This document shows, piece by piece, positions 43,699 through 52,201 of a stretch of 64,000 nucleotides of DNA. A program made the translations under genes and the position numbers. The stretch is from an uncultured Lachnospiraceae bacterium (lineage in GTDB: Bacteria > Bacillota > Clostridia > Lachnospirales > Lachnospiraceae): assembly GCA_910586015.1 (NCBI GenBank), contig CAJUGJ010000004.1:62001-126000 (forward strand), given 5' to 3'. The notes beneath the pieces are model-generated. The model was not told where the DNA came from, searched no databases, and worked only from the letters and a program-made list of their open reading frames with translations. Each line of letters starts with the position of its first letter. Position 1 is the first letter of the stretch.

Positions 43699-44147
43699 TA
43701 AATCACCTCAGCATTTCCACCAAGAGCCTTAATCTTTTCGATTGCGCTCTCACTGAACGCTGATACTTTTACATTAAGCTTCTTAGTAAGTTCTCCATTT
43801 CCAAGAATCTTTACGCCATCCTTCGGATTGCTGATGATACCGTTTTCCAATAAAGATTCAATCGTTACCTCTGCTCCGTCCTCAAATTTGTTTAACATAC
43901 TTACGTTAATAGCGACGATTTCTTTTGAATTGTAGTTTTTGAAGCCTCTTTTCGGAAGTCTACGGTATAAAGGCATCTGACCACCTTCGAATCCAGTTCT
44001 CGGAGCTCCTGAACGTGCTTTTTGACCTTTATGACCTTTTCCGGCAGTTTTTCCATTTCCTGAACCGTGTCCACGGCCTTTTCTAAAATTACTGCTGTGT
44101 TTAGAACCTTCTGCCGGTTTTAACTCTGATAAATTCATCGTGTGCAC
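43698..44147 (-). CDS. rplO: Ribosomal protein uL15
   Basis: A 149-aa 50S protein. The Gly/Lys-rich N-terminus (NLSELKPAEGSKHSSNFRKGRGHGSGNGKTAGKGHKGQKARSG region) is the uL15 signature that threads into 23S rRNA. The ATG at 44138 (MNLSEL) is the usual family start; the ATG at 44147 (MHTMNL) is 9 nt upstream. GGAGGTG precedes them. Confidence 0.96.
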   Translation of the reverse strand: MHTMNLSELKPAEGSKHSSNFRKGRGHGSGNGKTAGKGHKGQKARSGAPRTGFEGGQMPLYRRLPKRGFKNYNSKEIVAINVSMLNKFEDGAEVTIESLLENGIISNPKDGVKILGNGELTKKLNVKVSAFSESAIEKIKALGGNAEVI

Positions 44148-44160
44148 CTCCTTACAGTTT

Positions 44161-44343
44161 TTAGATTTCTTCTACCTTTACTAAATGCTTTACTTGATTT
44201 ACCATTCCTCTTGTAGCCGCATTGTCAGGCAGTTCTACAACACTGTTTAATTTTCTTAATCCAAGAGCTGTTACTGTCTGTTTATGCTTCGGAATTGCAC
44301 CGATTGTTGACTTTGTCAATGTGATTTTCAGCTTATCTGCCAT
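44161..44343 (-). CDS. rpmD: Ribosomal protein uL30
   Basis: 60 aa from MADKLKITLTKSTIGAIPKHKQTVTALGLRKLNSVVEL, a complete uL30. GGAGGG lies before the chosen ATG (44343); the longer in-frame ATG (44376) has no ribosome site. Located between rpsE and rplO. Confidence 0.95.
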   Translation of the reverse strand: MADKLKITLTKSTIGAIPKHKQTVTALGLRKLNSVVELPDNAATRGMVNQVKHLVKVEEI

Positions 44344-44392
44344 AATATCCCTCCATTTCGATATCTTCGAATACATCAGCCAATAAGACGTA

Positions 44393-44902
44393 TTAACCGA
44401 GTAACTCTTCTACGGAAAGACCACGCAGTGCAGCAACTTCCTCTGGTGTCTTTAACTGGCTTAAACCATTAATTGTAGCAAGTACTACATTTTGCTTATT
44501 GTTTGAACCAAGAGATTTTGTACGGACATTTTTAAAGCCTGCAAGTTCTAATACAGTACGAGCTGGCCCGCCTGCAATAATACCAGTACCTTCAGGGCTT
44601 CTCTTCATTAATACTGTAGCACTTCCGAATTTACCAGTAAAATCATGTGGCACACTATTATTTTCATCTAATGGCAAAGAAATCAGTTTCTTTTCTGCAT
44701 CCTGTTTTCCCTTGCGAATTGCTTCTGGAATTTCAGTTGCTTTTCCAAGTCCTGCACCTACATGACCATTTCTATCTCCAACTACAACAAGAGCAGCAAA
44801 TCTGAAATTACGTCCGCCCTTAACAACTTTGGTGACACGTTTGATGGACACTACTTTATCTTCTAACTCCAACTGACCAGCATCAATGATGTTACGTTTC
44901 AT
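44393..44902 (-). CDS. rpsE: Ribosomal protein uS5
   Basis: 169 aa from MKRNIIDAGQLELEDKVVSIKRVTKVVKGGRNFRFAALVVVGD, a typical uS5 with double-stranded-RNA-binding N-terminal and GTGIIAGGPARTVLE C-terminal motifs. AAGGAGG precedes the ATG (44902); a longer in-frame reading into rplR is an artefact. Confidence 0.96.
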   Translation of the reverse strand: MKRNIIDAGQLELEDKVVSIKRVTKVVKGGRNFRFAALVVVGDRNGHVGAGLGKATEIPEAIRKGKQDAEKKLISLPLDENNSVPHDFTGKFGSATVLMKRSPEGTGIIAGGPARTVLELAGFKNVRTKSLGSNNKQNVVLATINGLSQLKTPEEVAALRGLSVEELLG

Positions 44903-44921
44903 GGTTTTCCTCCTTCTAAGC

Positions 44922-45290
44922 CTAGAATTCCAGACCAGCTTCTCTTGCTGCTTCTGCCAATGCCTGAATCTTTCCTTGATAAATAAATCCGCCTCTATCG
45001 AAAACGACCTGTTTAATTCCGTTTTCCAATGCTCTCTTTGCAATGATAGTTCCAAGATAAGCAGCGGCTGCAACATCATTGGTTTTTTCTAACTCAGACT
45101 TTACTTCCTTTTGTACAGTAGATGCACTGACTAAAGTTTTCCCTACAGTATCATCAATAATCTGTGCATACATATGGGAATTGCTGCGGAATACAGCCAA
45201 ACGTGGTCTTTGTGGAGTACCGGAAAAACGATTGCGTATTCTGTAGTGCTTTTTTCTACGAATTTCACTCTTACATTTCTTACTAATCAT
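44922..45290 (-). CDS. rplR: Ribosomal protein uL18
   Basis: A 122-aa 5S-rRNA-binding protein: RRKKHYRIRNRFSGTPQRPRLAVFRSNSHMYAQIIDD and VVFDRGGFIYQGKIQALAEAAREAGLEF are the uL18 signatures. Located between rplF and rpsE. Confidence 0.97.
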   Translation of the reverse strand: MISKKCKSEIRRKKHYRIRNRFSGTPQRPRLAVFRSNSHMYAQIIDDTVGKTLVSASTVQKEVKSELEKTNDVAAAAYLGTIIAKRALENGIKQVVFDRGGFIYQGKIQALAEAAREAGLEF

Positions 45291-45308
45291 TGTCTTTCAC
45301 GCCTCCTT

Positions 45309-45851
45309 TTACTTCTTACCAGTCTTACCAACTTTGCGTCGAATTACTTCATCGACATATTTAATTCCCTTGCCCTTATAAGGCTCTGGTCTTCTCTTAT
45401 TACGAATTTCAGCCGCATATTGGCCAACTTTTTCTTTATCTATACCCTTCACGGTAATTTTATTTTGTCCATCTAAAATCGTTTCAATTCCTTCTGGATC
45501 TGTCATAACTACCGGATGAGAATATCCCAATGTCAGTGAAAGTTCCTTACCAGATTTAGCTGCTCTGTAGCCGACACCATTTATTTCCAAAACCTTCTCA
45601 TAGCCAGAAGTAACGCCTGTAACCATATTTGAGATTAAAGTTCTTGTCAAACCATGTAAGGACTTCATTTTCTTTAAATCATTCGGACGGCTTACTACTA
45701 CTTCACCGTTTTCCATCTTAATTTCTAATTCAGCAGGCAATACTCTCTCGAGTGTACCCTTAGGACCTTTTACAGTCACTTTATTATTTTCTGCAATATC
45801 AACAGTTACACCTGCTGGTACTGCGATTGGCATTCTACCTATACGTGACAT
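45309..45851 (-). CDS. rplF: Ribosomal protein uL6
   Basis: A 180-aa two-domain 50S protein: MSRIGRMPIAVPAGV at the N-terminus, and the C-terminal RRPEPYKGKGIKY uL6 signature. Preceded by a 122-bp structured spacer after rpsH. Confidence 0.97.
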   Translation of the reverse strand: MSRIGRMPIAVPAGVTVDIAENNKVTVKGPKGTLERVLPAELEIKMENGEVVVSRPNDLKKMKSLHGLTRTLISNMVTGVTSGYEKVLEINGVGYRAAKSGKELSLTLGYSHPVVMTDPEGIETILDGQNKITVKGIDKEKVGQYAAEIRNKRRPEPYKGKGIKYVDEVIRRKVGKTGKK

Positions 45852-45973
45852 GCCCGTACCTCCTTAACCTCTTTTAGCAATTTTGACAGCACTGTCGCTA
45901 TCCCCGTAGAAAAGAGTATCTAATGGGCAAGGATTAACCCGAAAAGACTTCTTTTCCGTGAAACGAAATAGTT
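45852..45973 (-). other. Structured 122-bp spacer between rpsH and rplF
   Basis: Longer than the usual short gaps of this operon. It holds GAAAAG-ACTT-CTTTTC (45941-45956) and GACAG/CTGTC (45885-45889 with 45892-45896), and ends in TAAGGAGGT for rplF. No ORF or promoter is evident. Its position near the spc-operon regulatory site of S8 in other bacteria is suggestive only. Confidence 0.5.
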
Positions 45974-46375
45974 TTACCAAACAAATGCTAATATTTCACC
46001 GCCGACATTTAATTTTCTTGCTTCTTTGTCGGTCATAACACCTTTATTTGTGGAAATGATTGCAGTTCCTAAACCGCCGAGTACCTTTGGAAGGTCTTCT
46101 GCATTAGCATATACTCTAAGTCCTGGTTTACTGATTCTCTTTAAACCGGTAATTACTTTTACATTTTTATCTTTGCCGTATTTCAAGCTCATATGAATCG
46201 TTTTAAAGCTTGCAACTTCTTCTATTTCATAACTTTTAATGTAACCTTCCTTTAAGAGAATATCTGCAATTGCAATCTTCATCTTGGAAGCAGGAATATC
46301 TACAGTATCATGTTTCGCAGTATTTGCATTACGGATTCTTGTAAGCATATCTGCAATTGGATCGCTCATTGTCAT
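45974..46375 (-). CDS. rpsH: Ribosomal protein uS8
   Basis: 133 aa: MSDPIADMLTRIRNANTAKHDTVDIPASKMKIAIADIL and the C-terminal GVMTDKEARKLNVGGEILAFVW. It binds the central 16S domain and is the spc-operon autoregulator in E. coli. The start may be two codons downstream (MSDPIAD). Confidence 0.97.
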   Translation of the reverse strand: MTMSDPIADMLTRIRNANTAKHDTVDIPASKMKIAIADILLKEGYIKSYEIEEVASFKTIHMSLKYGKDKNVKVITGLKRISKPGLRVYANAEDLPKVLGGLGTAIISTNKGVMTDKEARKLNVGGEILAFVW

Positions 46376-46395
46376 CGAATTTGCCTCCTCTCTAA

Positions 46396-46581
46396 TTACC
46401 AGCTTGCCTTTTTCACACCCGGTATCTGTCCCTTGTATGCTAACTCACGGAAGCAGATTCTGCAAATTCCGTATTTTCTCAAGTAAGCATGTGGACGTCC
46501 GCAGATTTTGCAGCGGTTATATTCTCTTGTAGAGAACTTCTGTGGACGACTCTGTTTAATCTTCATAGACGTTTTAGCCAT
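46396..46581 (-). CDS. rpsZ: Ribosomal protein uS14, zinc-binding type Z
   Basis: 61 aa with the C-x2-C...C-x2-C zinc finger (CKICGRPH..CRICF) of the type-Z (C+) uS14 used by Gram-positives under zinc sufficiency. Located between rplE and rpsH as usual. Confidence 0.97.
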   Translation of the reverse strand: MAKTSMKIKQSRPQKFSTREYNRCKICGRPHAYLRKYGICRICFRELAYKGQIPGVKKASW

Positions 46582-46596
46582 TGATTTTCCTCCTTA

Positions 46597-47136
46597 CTAT
46601 TTGCTGAATGGCATACCAAACAGTGCTAACAGTTCACGAGCCTCTTCATCCGTTTTGGATGTGGTTACAAAAATGATATCCATTCCTCTGACCTTATCCA
46701 CCTTATCATACTCGATTTCAGGGAAAATTAACTGTTCCTTAATTCCAAGAGCATAGTTTCCTCTTCCATCAAAAGCATTCGGATTTACACCTCTGAAGTC
46801 ACGTACACGAGGTAGGGCTAAATTGATTAAACGGTCTGCAAACTCATACATCTTATTTCCTCTTAAAGTTACTTTGCAGCCAATGGCAATTCCTTCTCTG
46901 ATTTTGAAGTTTGCTACGGATTTTTTTGCCTTTGTGGAAACTGGCTTTTGTCCTGCGATAATTTCCATATCTTTCATAGCAGTTTCCAAAGCTTTTGCAT
47001 TTTCCTTTGCTTCACCAACACCCATGTTGATTACTATTTTCTCAAGCTTTGGAATCTGCATTACGTTTTTATAACCAAACTTTTTCTGCATAGCTGGAGC
47101 AATTTCATTAAGATAAGTTTCTTTTAAACGTGTCAA
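46597..47136 (-). CDS. rplE: Ribosomal protein uL5
   Basis: 179 aa. A 5S-rRNA-binding 50S protein: KVVINMGVGEAKENAK-like segment (KIVINMGVGEAKENAKALE), LRGNKMYEFADRLINLALPRVRDFRG and the C-terminal GMDIIFVTTSKTDEEARELLALFGMPF. Confidence 0.97.
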   Translation of the reverse strand: MTRLKETYLNEIAPAMQKKFGYKNVMQIPKLEKIVINMGVGEAKENAKALETAMKDMEIIAGQKPVSTKAKKSVANFKIREGIAIGCKVTLRGNKMYEFADRLINLALPRVRDFRGVNPNAFDGRGNYALGIKEQLIFPEIEYDKVDKVRGMDIIFVTTSKTDEEARELLALFGMPFSK

Positions 47137-47159
47137 CTTGAATGACCTCCTCTCTTTAT

Positions 47160-47477
47160 TTAGTCGATAACGTCGCCTGTCGATTTTGCAACACGAACTT
47201 TTTTCTTTCCGTTCTTTCCATCTACTGTGGTAAATCCAATTCTAGTTGGCTTTCCCTTATGAACATACATTACATTAGAAACATCCAATGCAGCTTCTTG
47301 ATGAACAATTCCACCCTTTGGATTTTGTTGTGTTGCTTTGCTGTGCTTCGTTATAAGATTAACTCCCTCAACGACTACTTTACCTTCTTTTATAGAGAGT
47401 ACTTTGCCTTCTTTGCCTTTATCTTTTCCAGTGATAACTTTTACTGTATCACCTTTTTTTATTTTAAGCATTGCCAT
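47160..47477 (-). CDS. rplX: Ribosomal protein uL24
   Basis: 105 aa. The KOW motif KKGDTVKVITGKDKGKEGKVLSI and the VVVEGVNLITKHSKATQQNPKGGIVHQEA block define uL24, an assembly initiator of the 50S subunit. Confidence 0.97.
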   Translation of the reverse strand: MAMLKIKKGDTVKVITGKDKGKEGKVLSIKEGKVVVEGVNLITKHSKATQQNPKGGIVHQEAALDVSNVMYVHKGKPTRIGFTTVDGKNGKKKVRVAKSTGDVID

Positions 47478-47491
47478 TTTCGCCCACCTCC

Positions 47492-47860
47492 TTATAATAC
47501 TTCAGGAGCTAAAGAAACAATTTTCATAAACTGTTTCTCTCTTAACTCTCTGGCAACTGGTCCAAAAATACGAGTCCCTCTTGGATTCTTATCCTCTTTG
47601 ATAATAACTGCTGCATTTTCATCAAATTTAATATAAGAACCATCTTTACGACGTGCTCCCTTGACGGTGCGAACTACTACTGCCTTTACAACGTCACCTT
47701 TCTTTACAACACCGCCTGGTGTTGCATCTTTTACAGAAGCAACGATTATATCACCGATATTGGCATATCTTCTGGTTGAACCGCCCATGACCCGGATGCA
47801 GAGTAATTCTTTCGCACCTGTATTGTCGGCAACCTTCAGTCTGGTTTCTGTCTGTATCAT
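47492..47860 (-). CDS. rplN: Ribosomal protein uL14
   Basis: 122 aa: MIQTETRLKVADNTGAKELLCIRVMGGS and KGTRIFGPVARELR-like end (PRGTRIFGPVARELREKQFMKIVSLAPEVL) are nearly invariant uL14 motifs. Confidence 0.97.
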   Translation of the reverse strand: MIQTETRLKVADNTGAKELLCIRVMGGSTRRYANIGDIIVASVKDATPGGVVKKGDVVKAVVVRTVKGARRKDGSYIKFDENAAVIIKEDKNPRGTRIFGPVARELREKQFMKIVSLAPEVL

Positions 47861-47902
47861 GTTCGATACTCCTTTCTGAATTTGCGTAAACGTTACGTCA
47901 AA

Positions 47903-48157
47903 TTACTTCGCCTTTTCTACAATCTCAACCAATCTCCATCTCTTATCCTTGGATAATGGTCTGGTTTCCATTACTTTTACTCTATCTCCAATATGACATT
48001 CATTGTTCTCATCATGTGCTTTGAGTTTATAGGTTCTCTTTACGATTTTGTTGTACAGCGGATGCTTTACATTATCAATGACTGCTACAACGATTGTCTT
48101 ATCCATCTTGTCACTGACTACCTTACCGGTACGTGTCTTTCTCAGATTTCTTGCCAC
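47903..48157 (-). CDS. rpsQ: Ribosomal protein uS17
   Basis: 84 aa, OB fold: RKTRTGKVVSDKMDKTIVVAV and DRVKVMETRPLSKDKRWRLVEIVEKAK are typical uS17. Confidence 0.97.
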   Translation of the reverse strand: MARNLRKTRTGKVVSDKMDKTIVVAVIDNVKHPLYNKIVKRTYKLKAHDENNECHIGDRVKVMETRPLSKDKRWRLVEIVEKAK

Positions 48158-48186
48158 GGCAAATACTCCTTTCTAAACCCTCCGGC

Positions 48187-48387
48187 TTAATTCTTCTGCT
48201 GTGAAATCACAGTTTGAATTCTTGCGATATTTTTTCTGACTTCCTTAATTCTGCTTGTATTATCAAGCTGGTTCGTTGCGTTCTGGAATCTTAAATTAAA
48301 CAGTTCCTTCTTAGCAGCTACTAATGCTTCGTTTAATTCTGCAGCGGATTTCTTTCTTAAATCTTCTACATAGTTACTCGTTTTCAC
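48187..48387 (-). CDS. rpmC: Ribosomal protein uL29
   Basis: 66 aa from a GTG start (48387) read as MKTSNYVEDLRKKSAAELNEALVAAKKELFNLRFQNATNQLDNTSRIKEVRKNIARIQTV. AGGAGGTG lies 7-8 nt upstream; longer in-frame ATGs are inside rplP. It overlaps the rplP stop by 14 nt, so the two are translationally coupled. Confidence 0.95.
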   Translation of the reverse strand: MKTSNYVEDLRKKSAAELNEALVAAKKELFNLRFQNATNQLDNTSRIKEVRKNIARIQTVISQQKN

Positions 48388-48814
48388 TGCCCGCACCTCC
48401 TTCTTGATCTGCACGAGAAATAATCTTGCATTTAACCGGCAGCTTATGAGAAGCAAGACGGAGAGCTTCCTTTGCTGCATCTTCTGGAACGCCGGAAATT
48501 TCAAACAGAACACGACCCGGCTTTACTACTGCTACCCAATATTCCAAAGAACCTTTTCCAGAACCCATACGAGTTTCTGCTGGCTTTGCAGTAACTGGCT
48601 TGTCTGGGAATATTTTGATCCAAACCTGACCGCCACGCTTAATATAACGTGTCATAGCAATACGTGCCGCTTCAATCTGGTTTGACTTAATCCAAGCTGG
48701 CTCTACAGCTACAATGCCGTACTCGCCGTTTGTAATTTTATTACCTCTCATCGCCTTGCCTGCCATACTACCACGGAACTGCTTGCGATGTTTTACTCTT
48801 TTCGGCATTAACAT
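48374..48814 (-). CDS. rplP: Ribosomal protein uL16
   Basis: 146 aa: MPKRVKHRKQFRGSMAGKA, KIFPDKPVTAKPAETRMGSGKGSLEYWVAVVKPGRVLFEISGV. Carries a short acidic C-terminal tail (GGAGSENE) beyond the usual 137-145 aa, overlapping the rpmC start. Confidence 0.97.
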   Translation of the reverse strand: MLMPKRVKHRKQFRGSMAGKAMRGNKITNGEYGIVAVEPAWIKSNQIEAARIAMTRYIKRGGQVWIKIFPDKPVTAKPAETRMGSGKGSLEYWVAVVKPGRVLFEISGVPEDAAKEALRLASHKLPVKCKIISRADQEGGAGSENE

Positions 48815-49473
48815 TATTTATCTCTCCCTTCCTTTTTTGTTGCTTTTGTTGGAAGAACTTCACCATGATAAACCCAAACTTTTACGCCGATCTTACCATA
48901 GGTGGTATCTGCTTCTGCAAATCCATAATCGATATCTGCACGAAGAGTTTGAAGCGGAATTGTTCCCTCACTGTAGAACTCAGTACGTGCCATATCTGCA
49001 CCACCAAGACGACCAGATACAGAAGTCTTAATTCCCTTTGCACCTGCTTTCATAGTTCTTGACATACAAGACTTCATAGCACGACGGAATGAAATACGGT
49101 TCTCTAACTGAGTTGCAATATTTTCTGCAACAAGTTGAGCATTGACATCTGGTTTCTTAATCTCTTTAATTTCAAGATTTAACTTTTTATCAGTAAACTT
49201 TTGTACTTCTTCTTTTAACTTTTCAATTCCAGCACCTGCTTTACCAATTACTACACCTGGCTTTGAAGTGTGGATAATAATTTTTAATTTATCTGAAGCA
49301 CGCTCGATTTCCATTTTTGCAATACCTGCAAGATGTAATTTCTTCTTTAAAAAGGATCTGATATTATAATCTTCTACTAAGTTATCTGCAAAATCAGCTT
49401 CCGCATACCATCTTGAGTCCCAATCATTAATAATTCCGACTCTTAAGCCATGAGGATTAACTTTCTGTCCCAT
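48814..49473 (-). CDS. rpsC: Ribosomal protein uS3
   Basis: 219 aa: MGQKVNPHGLRVGIINDWDSRWYA, the KH-domain VVIGKAGAGIEKLK, and GIKTSVSGRLGGADMARTEFYSEGTIPLQTLRADIDYG. It forms the mRNA entry region of the 30S subunit. It shares one base with the rplP start. Confidence 0.97.
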   Translation of the reverse strand: MGQKVNPHGLRVGIINDWDSRWYAEADFADNLVEDYNIRSFLKKKLHLAGIAKMEIERASDKLKIIIHTSKPGVVIGKAGAGIEKLKEEVQKFTDKKLNLEIKEIKKPDVNAQLVAENIATQLENRISFRRAMKSCMSRTMKAGAKGIKTSVSGRLGGADMARTEFYSEGTIPLQTLRADIDYGFAEADTTYGKIGVKVWVYHGEVLPTKATKKEGRDK

Positions 49474-49484
49474 GATTTTCCTCC

Positions 49485-49874
49485 TTATCTTTCATTCAAT
49501 ACGATTGTAATGTGGCTTGTTCTCTTTAAAATCTTATATGCTCTTCCCTGTGCTCTAGGTCTGATTCTCTTCATTGTCGGTGCATTGTTTGCATAGCACT
49601 CTGCAATGTAAAGTTTTGATGAGTCTAAGCCATTATTATTCTCCGCATTGGCGATTGCTGATTTTAATAACTTCTCTATTAATGTAGAAGCATATCTTGG
49701 ATTATATGCTAAAATACCAAGTGCTGTCTGTACATCCTTGCCTCTGATTGCATCAAGAACGAAACAAGCTTTTTGAGTGGAAACTCTAGCAAAAGATAAT
49801 TTTGCAGATGGTCTAGTATCCTTTGTTTTCTCATTTCTTTCTCTTTTAATCTGGGATCTATGTCCTTTTGCCAT
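49485..49874 (-). CDS. rplV: Ribosomal protein uL22
   Basis: 129 aa: FARVSTQKACFVLDAIRGKDVQTALGILAYNPRYASTLIEKLLKSAIANAENN and the exit-tunnel hairpin RIRPRAQGRAYKILKRTSHITIVL. Confidence 0.97.
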   Translation of the reverse strand: MAKGHRSQIKRERNEKTKDTRPSAKLSFARVSTQKACFVLDAIRGKDVQTALGILAYNPRYASTLIEKLLKSAIANAENNNGLDSSKLYIAECYANNAPTMKRIRPRAQGRAYKILKRTSHITIVLNER

Positions 49875-49898
49875 GGATGTGACCTCCTTTCAAATGTT

Positions 49899-49964
49899 AA
49901 CGGTTCTCCGTTATTATAACTTCCTGCACCTTGGTGCTACACTTTTTGTGTTACACCTTTGGTG
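49899..49964 (-). other. Array of four small hairpins in the rpsS-rplV spacer
   Basis: On the minus strand, in order: CACC-AAA-GGTG (49964-49954), ACAC-AAAAA-GTGT (49951-49939), GCACC-AA-GGTGC (49937-49926) and AACGG-AGAA-CCGTT (49912-49899). They fill the 103-bp gap, and the rplV ribosome site follows. No ORF or promoter is evident. Confidence 0.65.
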
Positions 49965-49977
49965 CTTCAAACTTTTA

Positions 49978-50259
49978 TTAGCGTTTTGCTGCCTTCTTTT
50001 CATCTTTTCCATGTCCACGATAAGTTCTTGTTGCAACAAATTCACCTAATTTATGTCCTACCATATCTTCTGTTATATAAACTGGAACGTGTTTTCTTCC
50101 ATCATGAACAGCGATTGTATGGGATACCATCTGTGGGAATATTGTAGACCGACGTGACCATGTTTTAATAACGGCTTTATCACCAGATTGATTCATCTGG
50201 TCAACTTTCTTTAATAAATGATCATCAGCAAATGGTCCTTTTTTTAATGAACGTGCCAT
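49978..50259 (-). CDS. rpsS: Ribosomal protein uS19
   Basis: 93 aa: MARSLKKGPFADDHLLKK and TWSRRSTIFPQMVSHTIAVHDGRKHVPVYITEDMVGHKLGEFVATRTYRGH are the uS19 signatures. Follows rplB by 21 bp. Confidence 0.97.
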   Translation of the reverse strand: MARSLKKGPFADDHLLKKVDQMNQSGDKAVIKTWSRRSTIFPQMVSHTIAVHDGRKHVPVYITEDMVGHKLGEFVATRTYRGHGKDEKKAAKR

Positions 50260-50280
50260 ATAGGTTTAACCTCCTTATAC

Positions 50281-51126
50281 TTACTTCGACAATGCCTTAC
50301 CATCTCTTCTTCTTATGATCAGCTTATTCGACTGTTTATTCTTTTTACGTGTCTTTAAACCGAGTGCAGGCTTACCCCAAGGAGTTACCGGTCCTGGACG
50401 TCCAATACCAGTCTTACCTTCACCGCCTCCATGTGGATGGTCATTCGGATTCATAACCGAACCACGAACTGTAGGACGAATTCCCATATGACGTTTCCGT
50501 CCAGCTTTACCGATGTTTACTAACTCATGTTCAATGTTTCCAACCTGTCCGATGGTTGCACGGCAGATGATTGGAACCATTCTCATCTCTCCTGATGGAA
50601 GACGTAGTGTTGCATACTTGCCTTCCTTTGCCATTAACTGAGCGGCATTTCCGGCGGAACGAACTAACTGACCGCCCTTTCCAGGATATAATTCAATATT
50701 GTGAATTTCAGAACCAATTGGAATATTTTGAAGTGGTAGACAATTTCCTACTCTCACTTCTGCATTTTCTCCATTCATAACGGTCTGTCCAACAGTTAAT
50801 CCATTCGGTGCAAGAATATAGGACTTTACACCATCTGCATAGCAGATCAAAGCGATATTTGCTGTTCTATTTGGATCGTATTCAATGGTCAATACCTTTG
50901 CAGGAATTCCATCTTTTCTTCTCTTAAAATCAATGATTCTATATTTTCTTCTTGAGCCACCGCCTTGGTGTCTTACTGTAATCTTTCCCTGATTGTTACG
51001 ACCAGCATGTTTCTTTAAAGATTCTACTAAGGATTTCTCAGGAGTCTTTGCTGTGATTTCAGCGAAATCAGAGCTGGTCATATGTCTTCTGGAAGGCGTA
51101 TATGGGCTGTACGTTTTAATTCCCAT
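50281..51126 (-). CDS. rplB: Ribosomal protein uL2
   Basis: 281 aa. It has the peptidyl-transferase-centre loop with NPNDHPHGGGEGKT and the C-terminal PWGKPALGLKTRKKNK. The start MGIKTYSPYTPSRR is normal. Preceded by a 125-bp structured gap. Confidence 0.97.
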   Translation of the reverse strand: MGIKTYSPYTPSRRHMTSSDFAEITAKTPEKSLVESLKKHAGRNNQGKITVRHQGGGSRRKYRIIDFKRRKDGIPAKVLTIEYDPNRTANIALICYADGVKSYILAPNGLTVGQTVMNGENAEVRVGNCLPLQNIPIGSEIHNIELYPGKGGQLVRSAGNAAQLMAKEGKYATLRLPSGEMRMVPIICRATIGQVGNIEHELVNIGKAGRKRHMGIRPTVRGSVMNPNDHPHGGGEGKTGIGRPGPVTPWGKPALGLKTRKKNKQSNKLIIRRRDGKALSK

Positions 51127-51251
51127 GTCACTAACTGCTACTAAAATGCTAATATCTCATCAAAGTAGCTTTTCCTTTCTTAAATTTTTTGCTCTTGGCT
51201 TTCAAGATTTCCTATAATCTAGGGCAGATTGCCCTGTTTCCTTAGCTTTTT
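51127..51251 (-). other. Structured 125-bp spacer between rplW and rplB
   Basis: It contains AGGGCA-GAT-TGCCCT (51221-51235) and GCTACT/AGTAGC (51137-51142 with 51164-51169), plus an A/T-rich stretch. No ORF. The usual rplW-rplB gap is a few tens of bases. Confidence 0.55.
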
Positions 51252-51551
51252 TTATAGACCGGAGAAAATTTCGATATCTTGACTGTCCGCAGTCAGTTGA
51301 ACGATTGCTTTCTTTACTTTTGCAGTTTTTCCAACTGTATAGCCACGTCTGCGATTCTTACCATTTAAATTCATTGTGTTTACACTCTTTACTTTTGTAC
51401 CTGTAAACATCTTTTCTACTGCTTCTTTGATCTGATTCTTGGTTGCATCTGGATGTACCGAAAATGTGTATTTCTTCTCGCTCATAGCACTCATACTTTT
51501 CTCAGTAACGATTGGTTTCAAGATCACATCATAATACTTTAAGTCTGCCAT
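51252..51551 (-). CDS. rplW: Ribosomal protein uL23
   Basis: 99 aa: YYDVILKPIVTEKSMSAMSEKKYTFSVHPDATKNQIKEAVEKMF and KVKSVNTMNLNGKNRR. It is the exit-tunnel docking site for trigger factor and SRP. It overlaps the rplD stop by 1 nt. Confidence 0.97.
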   Translation of the reverse strand: MADLKYYDVILKPIVTEKSMSAMSEKKYTFSVHPDATKNQIKEAVEKMFTGTKVKSVNTMNLNGKNRRRGYTVGKTAKVKKAIVQLTADSQDIEIFSGL

Positions 51552-52171
51552 TATGCGTACACCTCCTCGATCTGTGCAACTGCATCCTTGGTAATTACTA
51601 AAGTGTCATACTTTAAAATATCATATACATTAATTGTATTAAATAGTGCTGTTCTCACTGTTGGAATATTTCTAGCAGAAAGAATCACCTTATCATCTTT
51701 TTTATCTAATACAATCAATGCTTTTCCTATTTTAAGAGCATCTAACATTGCCTGTACTTTTTTGGTCTTAATCTCATCTAAACTGATTTCGTCCATAACA
51801 TAAATTTTATTTTCAGAAACTCTGGAAGTCAACGCTGATTTTACTGCTGCTGATTTTTCCTTACGATTCATCTTAAAAGAATAATCTCTTGGCTTTGGAG
51901 CAAATACAACGCCGCCGCCTTTCCACTGTGGAGCACGGATAGATCCCTGTCTTGCATGACCAGTTCCCTTTTGTCTCCAAGGCTTTCTTCCGCCGCCGCT
52001 TACTTCTGAACGTGTCTTTGCACTCTGTGTTCCCTGACGCTTATTTGCCAAATGACTCACAACCGCCATATGAACCAGATGTTCATTTATTTCTACTCCG
52101 AATACAGAATCATTTAACTCTATAGAGCCAACTTCTTTGCCTTCGATATTATAAACTTTCACACTTGCCAT
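51551..52171 (-). CDS. rplD: Ribosomal protein uL4
   Basis: 206 aa: EVSGGGRKPWRQKGTGHARQGSIRAPQWKGGGVVFAPKPRDYSFKMNRKEKSAAVKSAL is the uL4 signature. The start MASVKVYNIEG has AGGAGG 9 nt upstream; the in-frame ATG three codons earlier overlaps the ribosome site. In E. coli L4 represses the S10 operon through its leader. Confidence 0.96.
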   Translation of the reverse strand: MASVKVYNIEGKEVGSIELNDSVFGVEINEHLVHMAVVSHLANKRQGTQSAKTRSEVSGGGRKPWRQKGTGHARQGSIRAPQWKGGGVVFAPKPRDYSFKMNRKEKSAAVKSALTSRVSENKIYVMDEISLDEIKTKKVQAMLDALKIGKALIVLDKKDDKVILSARNIPTVRTALFNTINVYDILKYDTLVITKDAVAQIEEVYA

Positions 52172-52201
52172 TTCAGTCATCCTCCTTTCTTAAAGTGTTC
52201 C

